Of a stretch of 64,000 nt of DNA, positions 1 to 11,647 are shown piece after piece. Positions within the stretch are counted from its first letter, which is position 1, and each line of letters opens with the position of its first letter. Made by a program: the position numbers and the translations under genes. The notes below the pieces were generated by a model that made no database searches, was not told where the DNA came from, and saw only the letters and a list, made by a program, of their open reading frames with translations. Source of the DNA: Dasyornis broadbenti (taxonomy: Eukaryota > Chordata > Aves > Passeriformes > Dasyornithidae); the NCBI GenBank assembly GCA_013397935.1, contig VZRN01005629.1:434001-498000 (forward strand), given 5' to 3'.

Positions 1-1887
1 GAAGATAAAGTACCGTTCCATCCAAGATGCACCTAAAGGGCATCTTGTTTGAGTTAAGTTTACTGAAACAGAAGTGACAGAATATCAATTTGTTTTCTAA
101 CTTCATGTCATATTTGAGAATCAAATAAGCAATTACACAAGAGTAAATTGGATTTATTTCAGTATCAGATAAGTTCACTTGTTGGTTTATTTGACTGAGA
201 TAAAATAGCCCTTCATTTTACAGTAAACATGCTCAAGTACTACATTTGTTTCTTGGCTCCTTCAAGAGCTTGTAGTTTCACAGCCTAGAGTTGAAAACAT
301 TCCTGATATATAACATGTGACTGACTGACTTAACACCAGAAGCCTTCCCTGTAGTAAGGTGATGAACAGTCCCAAGTATTTTTCACTTTGCAATGAGGTG
401 ACTTCTATACTGGTGCCAATTTATTCATGTCAACTTCTTCTATCATTTGCATTTACCAAAACACCAAAATTAAGTGTAAAAATAAGACCTCATACATATG
501 TATTTGCTTAGTCTAAGGCTGCAACCAAGTGAAAATATAGATCCAAGTTATATGACCCAAAAAGGATACAATTTTATCTTTTGTTTTAGAAATATGGCAT
601 TTTAAGAGTCTTCCTAGATTTTTCCACATGTTCAGCTGCCTTTAAATAATCCAAATTGTCCTACTAAAAGGATGCAGATTTCAGCAGGCTTCTCCTTTCT
701 GTTGTTTATCAAAGAGTTCTTACTGTAATTTCCTTTGTTACTAGTTGTGATTTACACAAATGTTGCCATTCTCTAACACTACCTAAGGCTCCTAGACAGT
801 TTCAAGGATTACTGCACGGAACGGTATGCACTCACCTCTGGCCCTCCTGCTTAAGGTAATGGAACTGCCTCCTTCCTGCATTCACCCACAATGTGTTTTG
901 CAAAATATGTCAAATCAGACTCTTCTAATTCCATTTCCTCAATCTGAATTAATTCCCATGGTGGAGAGGCAAAGATCATGTTGCTTTTGTTTCAGTTCAT
1001 CTTTTATACAGAATTATTTTGGAACATTCTATTACAAATTACTTCTGTATTAAAAAGCACATTTTTTATCTAGAATTGTAACGCCTCTCCAGGCCAAACA
1101 GAATTTTGATGGAATATGTGAAGCTCTTTGCCAAATCTCTGAGCCACTGAGAGTCATTCCATTCTACACAAATCAAATTCGCGCATTTATAATAAGTGTT
1201 AAAGAAAATCCAAACATGACAATTGAGGTTTTACAAGCCTGAAAATTATAGCCCAGCCACGATAAGTGACATTCTGACAGCAATGAAACAGAAATTTGGC
1301 GGCCAAAAGCTGTATTTAGCTGTTTGCTCTAATGGTTGTGCTCACCATGAATTCTGAAGGAGAGGAGCAATCTCGGCTCCATAGTTGCAGTGCGTGCAAC
1401 GTGCAAGAGACAGCCAGGGATCTACATGCAAAATAGCAACTGTCAGCCAAAGGGATGAGCTCACTCAATGAAAAGCTAAATTAGACTCTAAATGAAGGAC
1501 TCAAAGGAGCTGCCCACACAGGCCTCTGCTGAAGCTCACAAGCACTGCAGGACCTTGCGCTGCCGCTGCCCGCTGGGGTGGGGAATGCAGCACTCGCTTG
1601 TTGGGTGCTGCCAGCCCTTCAGAAACACTGAATTGATATTTCCTGTTTCTGCTGGTAAATAATGCTCTTTGCAAACATTCCATAAACCATGATTTGGACC
1701 CTCTTATTGTAATTGTTTCTGTACATCCTTTCAGTAAAATAATACCGTATATTAATACATATGGCTGTGTTTGTTTTTCTAGCATCCTAAATTTGCAGAT
1801 AGGAGACCTTGAGTTCATCTGTGTTTCCATGTGGAATTGGCAGTGCTCCTACCCCTTTGGTTTACCAGCAGGTAAACCAAATGGATT
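1..1887. other. Gene-free upstream flank, distal part
   Basis: AT-rich single-copy-looking DNA with no open frame showing protein-family character. The longest frames are about 110 codons and have no recognisable motif. I see no RNA gene, no long tandem repeat and no intact transposon. The only distinct structure is a perfect short hairpin at the right edge (1856-1881), listed separately. Distant regulatory elements for XYLT1 could lie here, but the sequence alone does not show them. Confidence 0.6.
1856..1881. repeat. Perfect inverted repeat, 11-bp arms, 4-nt loop
   Basis: Arm TTTGGTTTACC (1856-1866), loop AGCA (1867-1870), exact reverse complement GGTAAACCAAA (1871-1881). Pairing does not extend beyond the arms. 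It lies a few bases from the 3' end of a minus-strand CR1 relic. It could be a chance hairpin, a target-site structure, or a double half-site for a DNA-binding protein; nothing decides between these. Confidence 0.8.
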
Positions 1888-2155
1888 CTGTAGAATCATA
1901 GCATATTGGGAGGGAAGGGATCCTGAAAACTCATTTTGACCTCAGGGAAAATCAGAAACACTTAAGCCATTCTGACAGCTTATTCATCTAACCTGATTTT
2001 TTGAGACTTCACCACTTCCCCGAATGATCTTATTGGTGCTTAGAAAGTTTTCTTAATGTCTTTCTAAATCTTTTCTTGGTGCAATTGAACTCAGAACAAT
2101 TTATTGCCTTTTTCTTTGCAACAGTCTTATGTATATTTGTAGGCCATGAGCATAT
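1888..2155 (-). mobile_element. Degenerate CR1-type LINE, 3' fragment
   Basis: Read on the + strand, this is the reverse complement of a CR1 3' region. It starts with TAGAATCATAG, the decayed form of the CR1 terminal 8-mer repeats. A block resembling the usual 'TGGGTTGGAAGGGACCT' segment follows near 1905-1925, then a block near 2001-2020 with CACCACTTCCC, and one near 2047-2095 resembling the usual 'TTTTTCCTAATATCCAACCTAAA' stretch. Many substitutions and small indels show an old copy. CR1 is the dominant LINE of birds and reptiles. Only non-coding and 3'-terminal sequence is present, as in typical 5'-truncated copies. The edges are approximate because the similarity fades gradually. Confidence 0.72.
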
Positions 2156-5100
2156 CTACTAATATTCTTCCAAGATACATAATACATACTTTCATTTATC
2201 TTTTTTTTTCATAAGATACAGCACAGATAGGCTCTGTCATAGAATTTATCATCTCCAATGTTACTCCATGCTGGGTTAAGGACTTGGATAAAGAGTTTGC
2301 TCATTGGCTTTTAGCAAGAGGTGATAAAGAGTACAGGACTTTCTCCTCCAAAATGTTTTTAATCATTCCTGGGACACTTTCGCTTGGTCAAAAATAATTA
2401 TTTTGCAAATTACTCCAGAAGAGGAAGCAAATGGCAATGTGAGACAAAGAGCAGTAGAGCCAGAAGTGCTCCTCCTTGTTCAGGGTGCCCGTTTTCATTT
2501 CTCCATAGTAAGACTAAGTGCTTTTTTAGCCCCTTTGCACAATTACTTAGAAACCTGGGGGGTGGTTGCTCTTTTCACTCCATTCCACTTCCTTTCCAGT
2601 CCAGCTGTATCAGAGGACGAGATTACCATCCTCAAATAGTCTTGACTACTGCTCTGAAGCAGAGCAGTTTGTGAGAGTGCTTCCTAATAGGCTTCTGACA
2701 GAGCCAGCTGGGCAAGTTTAAAGTTTATAAATGGATAGTCTGAGTTATTTTAGACAAATTTGCTTGAGGAACTGTAAGAGTGTTCCTGTAAATGTTTTCA
2801 GTAGAGCTATCTCCACCAGGGAATGGTGACAAGTGGCTGGCATGGATGATGTCTCCCACTAGGACAGCTGGATGTGGAGATGAAGTGTCTGCAGTCCGGA
2901 CCTCAGGCTGCAGAAAGTGCCTCTGGCTGTATCTACTGAGGGATTTTGTTCTGTGTATTAATGTTTTCTCAGTCACATGCTCTCTAGCCATGCTGACTTT
3001 CTCAGTTAAATAGAAGACCCTGATATCCCTCCAGGAATTACAGTCTTATAAATAACAATGGGAATTTACATCTGAGTTTAGTCAAGCATAACTTTTCCTT
3101 TCATCTTAAAACTTACTGTGCATCAGCTGAATTACATTAATTTATCCTAGGTGTGCTCTTAGCCATGATCAACTTGGTGATTTCATCTCAGTCATGCAGT
3201 AATAAAAATAAAGACTAAATGTATCAGATTATTTAAAGGCTCTATAACTGCTTCCAAATGAATCTCCATCTACTGTTTTTAAGGAAATCACTTTGCTGTT
3301 TGAACAAAAACTTTGAATTTGAAAAGTGAAAGTGCGAAAAAGATGGGAAGAAGCACTTAAAACTGTTCTTTTGACTACACTATGGACAGCAAAAATGGAT
3401 TAAGGATCTGCTCCTGAGCTGATGGTGTTGACTGTGATCCACAGCAAATTTAAAATCCATAAAATGTCTAGTTTCATCTTCTTTAATTTGTAGTGAAATG
3501 TTTTGTTTATAATGACAACTGTTCCAAATAGATAAATCATAATTCAAGCTAGTTATGACAAAGGAAATTTGAAAGAAACACAAGAAATTGGATAGAAATG
3601 CACTATCATGAATTTCACAAATAATTAATTTGCGAGCATCCATTGCATCTTGTGCTCGTGTCTTTGGAATGCTTCCTCTGCATTTCAGAGCTCCTATGGT
3701 AGAATGATTAATTTCATCATCACATCAAGTATCACTTGAGGTTGCTTAGGAAGTGCCTGATTGCAGTGGATTGGGTAGTATAACCTTTCTGAAAGCTATT
3801 CTGACACCTAGAACTCTTGGTACTGTGAAACCCAGAAAATGGTTGTAGTCATTCAGCAGGTTATGTGGACATTTAGAACCCCAAAACTCCACTATCTGGC
3901 TAATAAGTGCCTATGTTTCCATTTCAAACACCACATTAGCATTGCTTATGCGGCAAATTTACGTCATCAACTTCCAGGGGACTTACACTGGCTACATGCA
4001 ATCCAATATCCTTTGAAATTCAGGGGCATTTGGACACCACATTCACTTGTACACCTTTAAATACTTTGGCCTTAATTAGCAAAAAACCATTACAACATGA
4101 TTTAATCAACCAGTGGTTCTCCACCCAGTCTTAATTTTTTTTCTAATCTCTTACTGTGTGTGTGTGAAACAAATGGAACTAATATCAACAGACTTCTTAA
4201 TCTGCTAATCTATCAAACTTTTGTTTCACAAATATGAGCCTGGCTTTCAAGCAGCTCCTTCTTTATGCTCTGCTTAGGGTTCTAGTGTTCATGCTTAACA
4301 TCTTCAACGGATTAATGAGTAAAACCAGGCCTGTTGTGATAGGCCTCTGCACCTATGTCTATTACAACGATTCCTTGCAGCAAAGACAGTTCATAAGGTT
4401 TCAGAGGAACAGAGAGCACTGAAAATATTTAATGTGTATTAAGCTAGAATCTGCATTGCTTTGGAAGAAAGCTTGGAATTTCAATACAATATTAGCAAAT
4501 ATGCTAGTTTAGAGTAGGGCGAGGCAAGGAGGTGCTAGAAAGCCCTGGAGACATAAGAAAAATAAGTTGGACATGAGATTTAGAAATAATGAAAGCTCAG
4601 AGCTTGCCATAAAACTGTTTTTAGGGGAAAGTCTCAAAGCCAAGACACTACGAAGAGGCAGCAGTGCTTTGCAAATGAAGGGTTAGAAATATGACACCAG
4701 TGTGAAGTTAAGAGCTGATGTCCCTGCAGCCAGACACCAGGGTAGGTATGGTGCAAGCTACTGACTGCACTAGGGCACTGACATTGCTGTAAGTCAGGAG
4801 CCAGCATGGTGAAGTCCTAGGATGCGCTGCTGTAAGAGCAAAATCAGGCATCATTTCCATGTGCTGGGATTTATTTACTGTTCGGGATTTACAGTGATCT
4901 CTGACAATTGCTTCTTGCAGCCACAAAACCAAATATATCTATACTGAAGCACAGCAATAACAAGATTTGAATGTCATTAGGGGCTGCTCCTACACATCTT
5001 GTATTAAAGCAGCTAAGTGTTTAACCCATGAATAGAACTCCCATTATCTTTGCTTTTGAAACCTCAGTATAGATCGCTTAACCACTCTGCAAGAAATCCC

Positions 5101-8100
5101 ATGAGAGACCAACAACAGCAGGGAACAAAGTCGGGCAAGAAATAGCAGATTGTATCTGCTAGAGCTTTTAAAATGCATTTTTCATGTGAGTGCAGTTGAC
5201 TTGAATATTACTCCTAATATAGATTAACTTAAGACAAATTTTTGCAGAGCATGAGGCTCTGAGAATTTGGCCTGATAGTTTTTTCACTGAAAAGCCCTGC
5301 CAATTATATGCAGCACAAAGGAGGGAATAACGCATGAAATGCATAATATGCCTTTTTCTTCACTACATGAGGCTTAAAAATAAATGATACAGATCCTCTT
5401 TGCATTTTTCATCTGTGCTCAGGCAAATCGAAGTCTGAGGTAAGAAATCTGTTTGAATGGAGTTCATCTAGCAGAATGAGCAACCAAATTGGTTGGTTCA
5501 GTTTCCAGGCAAGAATGTGGCCATTTGAGAAGTTTCAGTGTTATATAGAGTCAGCTATACTGTCATCAACAGTTGTGTAAATCTGGAGGATCAGGGTTGA
5601 GGAGGTAATAGCACTGTGAGGAAAGCCTGTACATAACTGATTGAGAAGGAATCCAGAGCCTCTTTGCCATACATGGACTAAAGGCTTACTTTTCCAAAAC
5701 TGCATTTCTTTTAAGGCACACCAAATATTTTGTCTGAAAACTTCCTTTTCTTGTAGCATCCAAATTACAGCCATACAGGTTTTTGCACCAGCTTTTGCTA
5801 ATGACTTTCTAAATCCAGAAAGATTAATGATGGTTATCAAGTTTGTTTGCTTAATTTGTATAATTGTCTTTGCTCTGTAATATCCTACATAGCCCATGGT
5901 GTTGGCAGGCCAATGTCGGAGGGAAACTGAAACACTCCTTTGCTAACACAGCTGTTAGGAACCACAGCAGGAAATTAGGCTACTTGTACAGGTTCCCTCT
6001 CCCAGGGGAAAACAGCATGATCTCCTCCTTCCTGCCCTGGGAATCCTGCTCCAAGGGTTTGGAGACTTTATGCAGAAGCTCACGAAATTGTCACTGTCAC
6101 ACACTGGCAAATAGTCCCAGCTCCACCTGGCACACTGTGCTCTGTGGTACTGCCCAGTGTGGACAAGGGACGAGAGTGCATCAGTGGCAGGCAAATGATC
6201 TGTTGAGGCTGCCAATACTGAGTTTGACATACCATCATAAACAACATTGCCTGACAGAAAAGCTTATATTAAATCAATTACCACAAAATAGCTCTGTTTA
6301 TGAAGAACAGCCTCACTATTTCATCAGATATGTTTTCAGAGCAAGCTTTCATACGTATGAACGTGCATCGTGTCAGGAGCTTAAGAATAAAACTTTGTCT
6401 TTAAAATACTGTATTTTCCAGTGTTAAGTAAAATGAAAGACTATTGAAATCTTGTTTCAAAAGCTTGTTTCCTTTCTAGTTATTGTTTCTGCAGCAAGTC
6501 AGAGTGATATCTCAATAGAAGTTTAGACACATAGACCATGTTGCAGGTGACTACTGGGATAAATCTCTACATACACTTTGCACTGGTATGTCATCATAGT
6601 AAATGTAGTCAAAAAACTGTTGGATGTTCTGAAAAACTGGCTAATCATGCAAACACAATCTACAGTGTCACTCTTAGTGAAAAAGTCTCTTTTTTCCTTC
6701 TCTTCTCCTTTGATTACCCTTTTTTGTGTACCACGTCTTTTTCCATCAAGTAGACAGATAGAAAAAAAAAGCAAAACCTAGAATGAAAGCCCAAGCCAAA
6801 GAAACCAGTTCCTTCTGCATCTAAACAAAGTTCTATTTGCAACAGGCAGTGGCTGGTTCTAATTTAGATAATCCAAAGTAGGTCACCTTCATGAGTCTTC
6901 CAGACTTTCCAACTTAGTAACTCAGATGGATAATAAAACAATTTTTGGTTAATGAGAGAACATCAGAATAAAAGAACTGCAGGAAGGTGTGAACTGCAGT
7001 ATCTCCTTACTGAAGACAGAATGCCACATGGTAAGAACAGATGGGTAATTCTTCTATGATTTTCCTCGACCACTGGCTGAAAGAAAAGGCTGTCACAACA
7101 CTGAGGGCCGTATATAAAGTGCATATATAGCCATTTCCCCTCATTGATAGTAAAGGTTTTATATGCTAAGAGATTATAAAGAAAACAGGATGCTTTAATA
7201 TGATGGTGAAGGGAATAATTCTTCCATTTTCTTTCACTTCCTGAAGTGGAGCATATGCCAAGGTCCTGAACTAAATTTATCTCTCAGAAGGGAGATGTGA
7301 GATACATTCCACATACACATTACGTATTTCATACAAACTGAACACAGAACCTGCTTTTAAGGTCTTTGACAATCCTGACGCAGTATGTTCAGTTGATAAT
7401 TTATAGACAGTGTTAACCAAAATGAAACCACAGTGTTAACCAAAATTTTGGTGTCAAAAATTTGGCTTTTGCATATTCATTGACACCAGAGCTGGCATTT
7501 GTAAAGTGGCAAAATGAAACAAGAGTGGATTAAGAAAGGTTTGCTGGAATCTCAAGTTTTACAAAACCACCAGAATGAAAGGCATTTCTTGCATACAGAC
7601 GTCACATCTCCATTGACTTTAGTTCTGCTCATGCACATAAGAGAGAACCTGAGTTTTATAATCCCCTTGGAGAGTAGCCTGATATAAAATGAGTACCTGG
7701 CAAAGAATCTTGGTTTTCTTTATGAAAAGAAAACATGGAAAAGTGAATATCCATGGTACAATATACCTGAGTGGTGAAGAACACACATGTAAACCATAAA
7801 AATGATTGAATTACAGAACGTGAAGTTAATGGTGGTTCTGTGGTTCCAAAAAAATGAAAATGCACTTCCTCTATCTTTTAAGTCTAGCAATATACCCACG
7901 TTTAAAAACAAAAAGCAATGTTTTGGGAACTTGTTGCAGAGCAGACAGTGACCTGTAGTCTGAGAGAGTGAAATTCTCAAGGAGTAATTCCCTATCCTGG
8001 TTTTTCTCTTTCAGATTTGATGCTTAGACCAGTGAGACCACCAGACTCCCAGGGAAAAGATCTATGTCTGCCATATGTGCTAAAGTGATTAGGAGTGGTG

Positions 8101-11100
8101 TGTTGCTCTGGCTAGTGAGAGAAGGAAAAGAAAAGAAAGAATTTTTCACTTCAGGGAAGAAGCCCAGACTTCAGAAGACATTGCTACTGCTGCTGCAGAT
8201 TACTTGTTGAACATTGCTCGTGGCCTATTTTCAATCTTTTCTATTCCTAAGGCACATTCCTTAGGTACTATGACTCTTTTATTTCATAGGTATATACACA
8301 AATCTGCTATTTGTTCTGTATTCTTCCCAGAATTTCTTTTAAGACTGAGTATATTAGAGATACCCGTTCTTAGACAAATAAGTTCATTCACCTTTTTCCC
8401 CTTCAACCTGATAACATATATCTAAAATCTAAATTTTGATGTGATAAGGACATGACTGTTTTTAAGAAAAAATGCAAATCTTCACTCTGAAATTACTTAG
8501 TCTTTCACTGATTACACAATGTGCTTCTAAACCACCTATGAGTCAGGCTGTGAGCTGGAGTTCAGATAAGCCTGTAGTGTTTGTTCACCAGATGGACCAT
8601 AAGCTCTGCAAAGTAGAGCAAAGGATGTTGCTTATTAACACTGCTCTCAACTTCACTTATTTCTTTGTGCAAAGTCTGGTTACTTGGTGCAAATTTAGAC
8701 TGTATTTACACTGCTAGGAGGGGGAAACAATTTTTTTTTATAACAGGATAGGTAAATCTAGCAAAGTAGATCAGATTAAAATGGAACTGCGTATGGTTCT
8801 TTTTTTACATCATTTTAAGTAGGCAAGATTGATACCCTCCGTCTCTCAAACACACCCACACTGAATTTACATACCTGTGCAGTGGCAAAAAATATTTGAA
8901 TCAATTATCTCTTGGGATTTTAGAGCAAATTAGCTAAGTCACAGTTGTTACTCTTCCTTAAAACACCGTCTCTTTGACAGTTAAATGCAACCAACATAAT
9001 ACTTATATAAGAATCAAATCTGGTTTTTCTCCTATATATTTTGTGCTAGATACTAATTATCTCACCTAACATGGGCAACATGGGGAATTTTCAGCATAGT
9101 AACTCTCTCAAGTATCTTCTGTGTAACCTGATCAAATATTTTCTGATGCAACACAGCTCAATCAAGCTGTTATTATTCATAAATTTTGTAATAAGTAAAT
9201 TCATTTAACAGTTTTAACTTTTAGGCAATTTCTGATTTTAGTTTGTTCTTTGGATTGGAACAGTTTATTTTTTCAGTTTCTGTGTATCATCTTCAAATTC
9301 TCAAGATGCTCAGCCTCGACCTTTTTACTTTTTAGTTTGAATCAGGACAAGAAAAAAGAAGTTATTAGTTAAATTCTCTTCCTTCTATTTGGCTGTTTTC
9401 TTTAACACAGAAGAAGGATGTTTTGAACAGTTAGTTGTTATTGGTCATACCACGGTTATAAAAATGAATGTCATACCTACTGCACTGTCCTTTCCAGATT
9501 TTACATGTCTAAATACGGGGAAAGGAGGGTGTTGAAGGAGGAGAAGTCTGCTCCTCTCTCTGCTCCGCTTTTTCTGTCAGTGTAGAAGCGTCTCATGCTG
9601 GGGCTCCCACCCATACACAGGGCTGACTTCACACTGAAGACTCAGATCTTTATGGCCTATAAATTATTGTGGTTTAGATACAAATATTCTCTCCAGACTA
9701 GCTTTCAGTAGGACACGTGTGAGACTGAGCATGCACTGCTGTTCCTCACTGCCCTATCAGTCACAGTAATTATATACAGAGATTAGGAACACCCACAGAC
9801 ATTTTCCAGCATAAAAATTACTCCATAAAAGCTGGAGGAAGTTTTCCAATAGGTCATAAAAATTTTAAGAAGCATGGATCAGAAGTTCATCACAATTACT
9901 GCTGTGCTCCTTTTATAGAAAGCAGTGTTGCCTTGTGCTAAAGTATTGCCTGCCTTGAATGTTGCTGTTAGGGCTTTTAGCAATTTTAGGATATCCATGG
10001 GAATGTGTCTCCCATTACCAGTGAGGTACACAGGATTGGAATCAGGTCCTGAGGCTTTTCACAGTCTTGGTCATTTGGCCTGTTCAGTGTCTGTTTTATT
10101 TCTGGCACCGGCAGCACCTCCTGCAATCTACAAGCCCAAGAGAAGGCCGCATGGAGCAACCACGTGCCAAGACCACAACTTCCTCTTGAAGGGAAAAGCA
10201 CTTAATCCCAAGTGGAAGATGCTTTTATCTTGTGTTTATGATGCCTAATTATTTGATAGTTTGGAATAAAAATTATCCATCAACTTCGCAAGCTATGCAG
10301 AGTCATAATTTTGTTTTAACAGTGCATTTCACTTTACTGTGGGACCAGCAAATCTGATGCATGTGCAACTGGTGTGGAAGCCCGACACTGTCAACATTTG
10401 TTATCGTGGGCTCTCTGCCATCACTCCAGCTGGCAAAAATGGGACACCGTTCCACTGCATGAACAGGTCAGCCAGATGATGCTCTGCTGTCACACAGAGA
10501 GGAGCCTTTCTGGGCTGACTTCCCTGGAAGTTACTAATGATGTATTTTGACCTCTCTGTTTGGAGACACCTTGCAGTCAGTGATACTCAGAGTGTGGCCC
10601 TGTTCGCAACTGCCATGTACTTCATCTGCTTGTTAAAAGTTGCAATGAAGGATACCTCCTGTAAAATTTTATTTGTAGCCTCAATGGATCATGAGGAAAA
10701 TGTCCTTAATAAAGGATGCTTTCTGAATCTTTCTACTTGTTTCATTTTCTTCAGATCAGAAACTAAAGCACTTCCAATGGAAACAAAATCCCACTGGTCT
10801 GTGTAAACCCTACCTGGCTCTCATTTGAAAAAAGCAACTCTTCCTCCAGGAGATAATATTTTTTACCTTTGGATTTGGTTTGTAAAGTGGAATTAGGCTT
10901 AGAAAAAGAGGCACGGTGCAAGCAGATTTAAAAAACTGCCTACTTCAGTACTATCATCAGGTAATGAGATCTTTCAGATTAGAAAGCTAATACCAGTATG
11001 GGAGAAAAAGGCAACTGAACTCGTCCATTATGTTCAATGTTTGAGACACTGGGCATTTGGTTTCAGTCGCCTTGTGCCTGGTCCCTGCAAACCTCACCGG

Positions 11101-11176
11101 GCTGTGGAGGTGTTGCACCTTGCTTTCGCTCTCATTCCGCTGAGGCGAAATGCAGCCAGGGACCCTTTTGCTTCAG
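2156..11176. other. Gene-free upstream flank, proximal 9 kb
   Basis: AT-rich non-coding DNA upstream of the XYLT1 CpG island. The longest open frame is 187 codons on the + strand (5864-6427). It has no recognisable domain, no Kozak-supported exon structure and a length expected by chance. Short curiosities are a 9-bp-arm hairpin at 2648-2668 and a 16-bp motif duplicated at 7408-7423 and 7431-7446. No tRNA-, rRNA- or miRNA-like structure was convincing. I recognised no exon of a neighbouring gene. Confidence 0.6.
7408..7446. repeat. Short direct duplication, two 16-bp units
   Basis: CAGTGTTAACCAAAAT occurs at 7408-7423 and again at 7431-7446, separated by 7 bp. The second copy runs into CCAAAATTTTGG, a 12-bp palindrome at 7440-7451. 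It is probably a local slippage or duplication product. Confidence 0.75.
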
Positions 11177-11237
11177 AAAAAAAAAACAAAAAAAAAACAA
11201 ACCAAACCAAAACAAAAACAACAACCCCCCCAAAACC
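11177..11237. repeat. A-rich/CA-rich low-complexity tract
   Basis: Runs of A broken by single C bases, moving into AAACAAAAACAACAAC and then a C run. The tract marks a sharp compositional border between the AT-rich flank and the CpG island starting about 20-30 bp later. It looks like simple sequence rather than the tail of a retrocopy, because no retrocopy body is recognisable on its left. Confidence 0.8.
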
Positions 11238-11361
11238 CCTCACTCTTAGGGAATTGGGCCCCTTTTTGCCCGTGGCCGGCTCGCACGCTGGGGCTGCCGC
11301 GGGCCTGGCGTGAGGCGAGGGGCGCGCGCGGCGCTCCGCCCGCCAGGTGCCGCCGCCCGCC

Positions 11362-11418
11362 NNNNNNNNNNNNNNNNNNNNNNNNNNNNNNNNNNNNNNN
11401 NNNNNNNNNNNNNNNNNN
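11362..11418. other. Assembly gap, 57 N
   Basis: A run of N flanked by GCCGCCGCCCGCC on the left and CGCCTCCAGCCC on the right. It lies about 275 bp upstream of the XYLT1 start codon, in the most GC-rich part of the island. The flanks are GCC/CGCC-like, so the missing sequence is probably a GC-rich simple repeat or a strong secondary structure. The written gap length need not equal the true length. Confidence 0.95.
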
Positions 11419-11461
11419 CGCCTCCAGCCCACCCTCCTCCTCCTTCCTCTTCCTCCGCCAA

Positions 11462-11484
11462 CCCCACCCCTGGCCCCGGGCGGG
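11462..11484 (+). promoter_or_regulatory. GC box/Sp1-type cluster
   Basis: ACCCCACCCC at 11461-11470 and GGGCGGG at 11478-11484 are typical Sp1/KLF-family binding sequences. They lie about 210-230 bp upstream of the start codon, in a TATA-less CpG-island promoter where such sites commonly set basal transcription. This is assigned by motif only. Confidence 0.5.
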
Positions 11485-11524
11485 CCCGGCCGCGGGCTGC
11501 CGCGCCGCCAGGGCTCCCCGCCGG

Positions 11525-11600
11525 CTTCCCCCATCCCCACGCGCCGCGAACACCTCCTCCTCCTTCCCCCCCTCCCTCCTTCCCCACCTCCGCCCTCCTC
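11525..11600 (-). promoter_or_regulatory. Pyrimidine tract; G-quadruplex potential on minus strand
   Basis: The + strand carries C runs at about 11528-11532 and 11535-11538. An uninterrupted pyrimidine stretch of about 33 nt follows (11553-11585), with CCCCCCC, CCC and CCCC runs. The minus (template) strand therefore has at least four G runs of three or more within about 60 nt, the usual requirement for a G-quadruplex. It lies just upstream of, or within, the 5' UTR. Similar CT-rich tracts are common in TATA-less promoters. Confidence 0.5.
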
Positions 11601-11604
11601 CTGC

Positions 11605-11612
11605 TGACGTCT
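11605..11612 (+). promoter_or_regulatory. CRE-like site
   Basis: TGACGTCT matches the CREB/ATF consensus TGACGTCA at seven of eight bases, including the core. It is 80 bp upstream of the start codon, inside the CpG island. Depending on the unknown transcription start it could be core promoter or 5' UTR. Confidence 0.4.
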
Positions 11613-11647
11613 GGCTCTGCCCGGCTGAAAACTCGGTGCCGCGGCGG

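Noticed and set aside
2648..2668. 9-bp-arm hairpin (ACTGCTCTG/CAGAGCAGT) as a possible small RNA
   Set aside because: Far too short for a microRNA precursor, and pairing does not extend outward.
2815..2830. Partial CTCF-like word CCACCAGGG
   Set aside because: Only the first part of the CTCF motif is present; the remainder does not fit.
5864..6427. 187-codon + strand open frame
   Set aside because: No recognisable domain, no signal or membrane pattern of a known family, and about one frame of this length is expected by chance in 64 kb on six frames.
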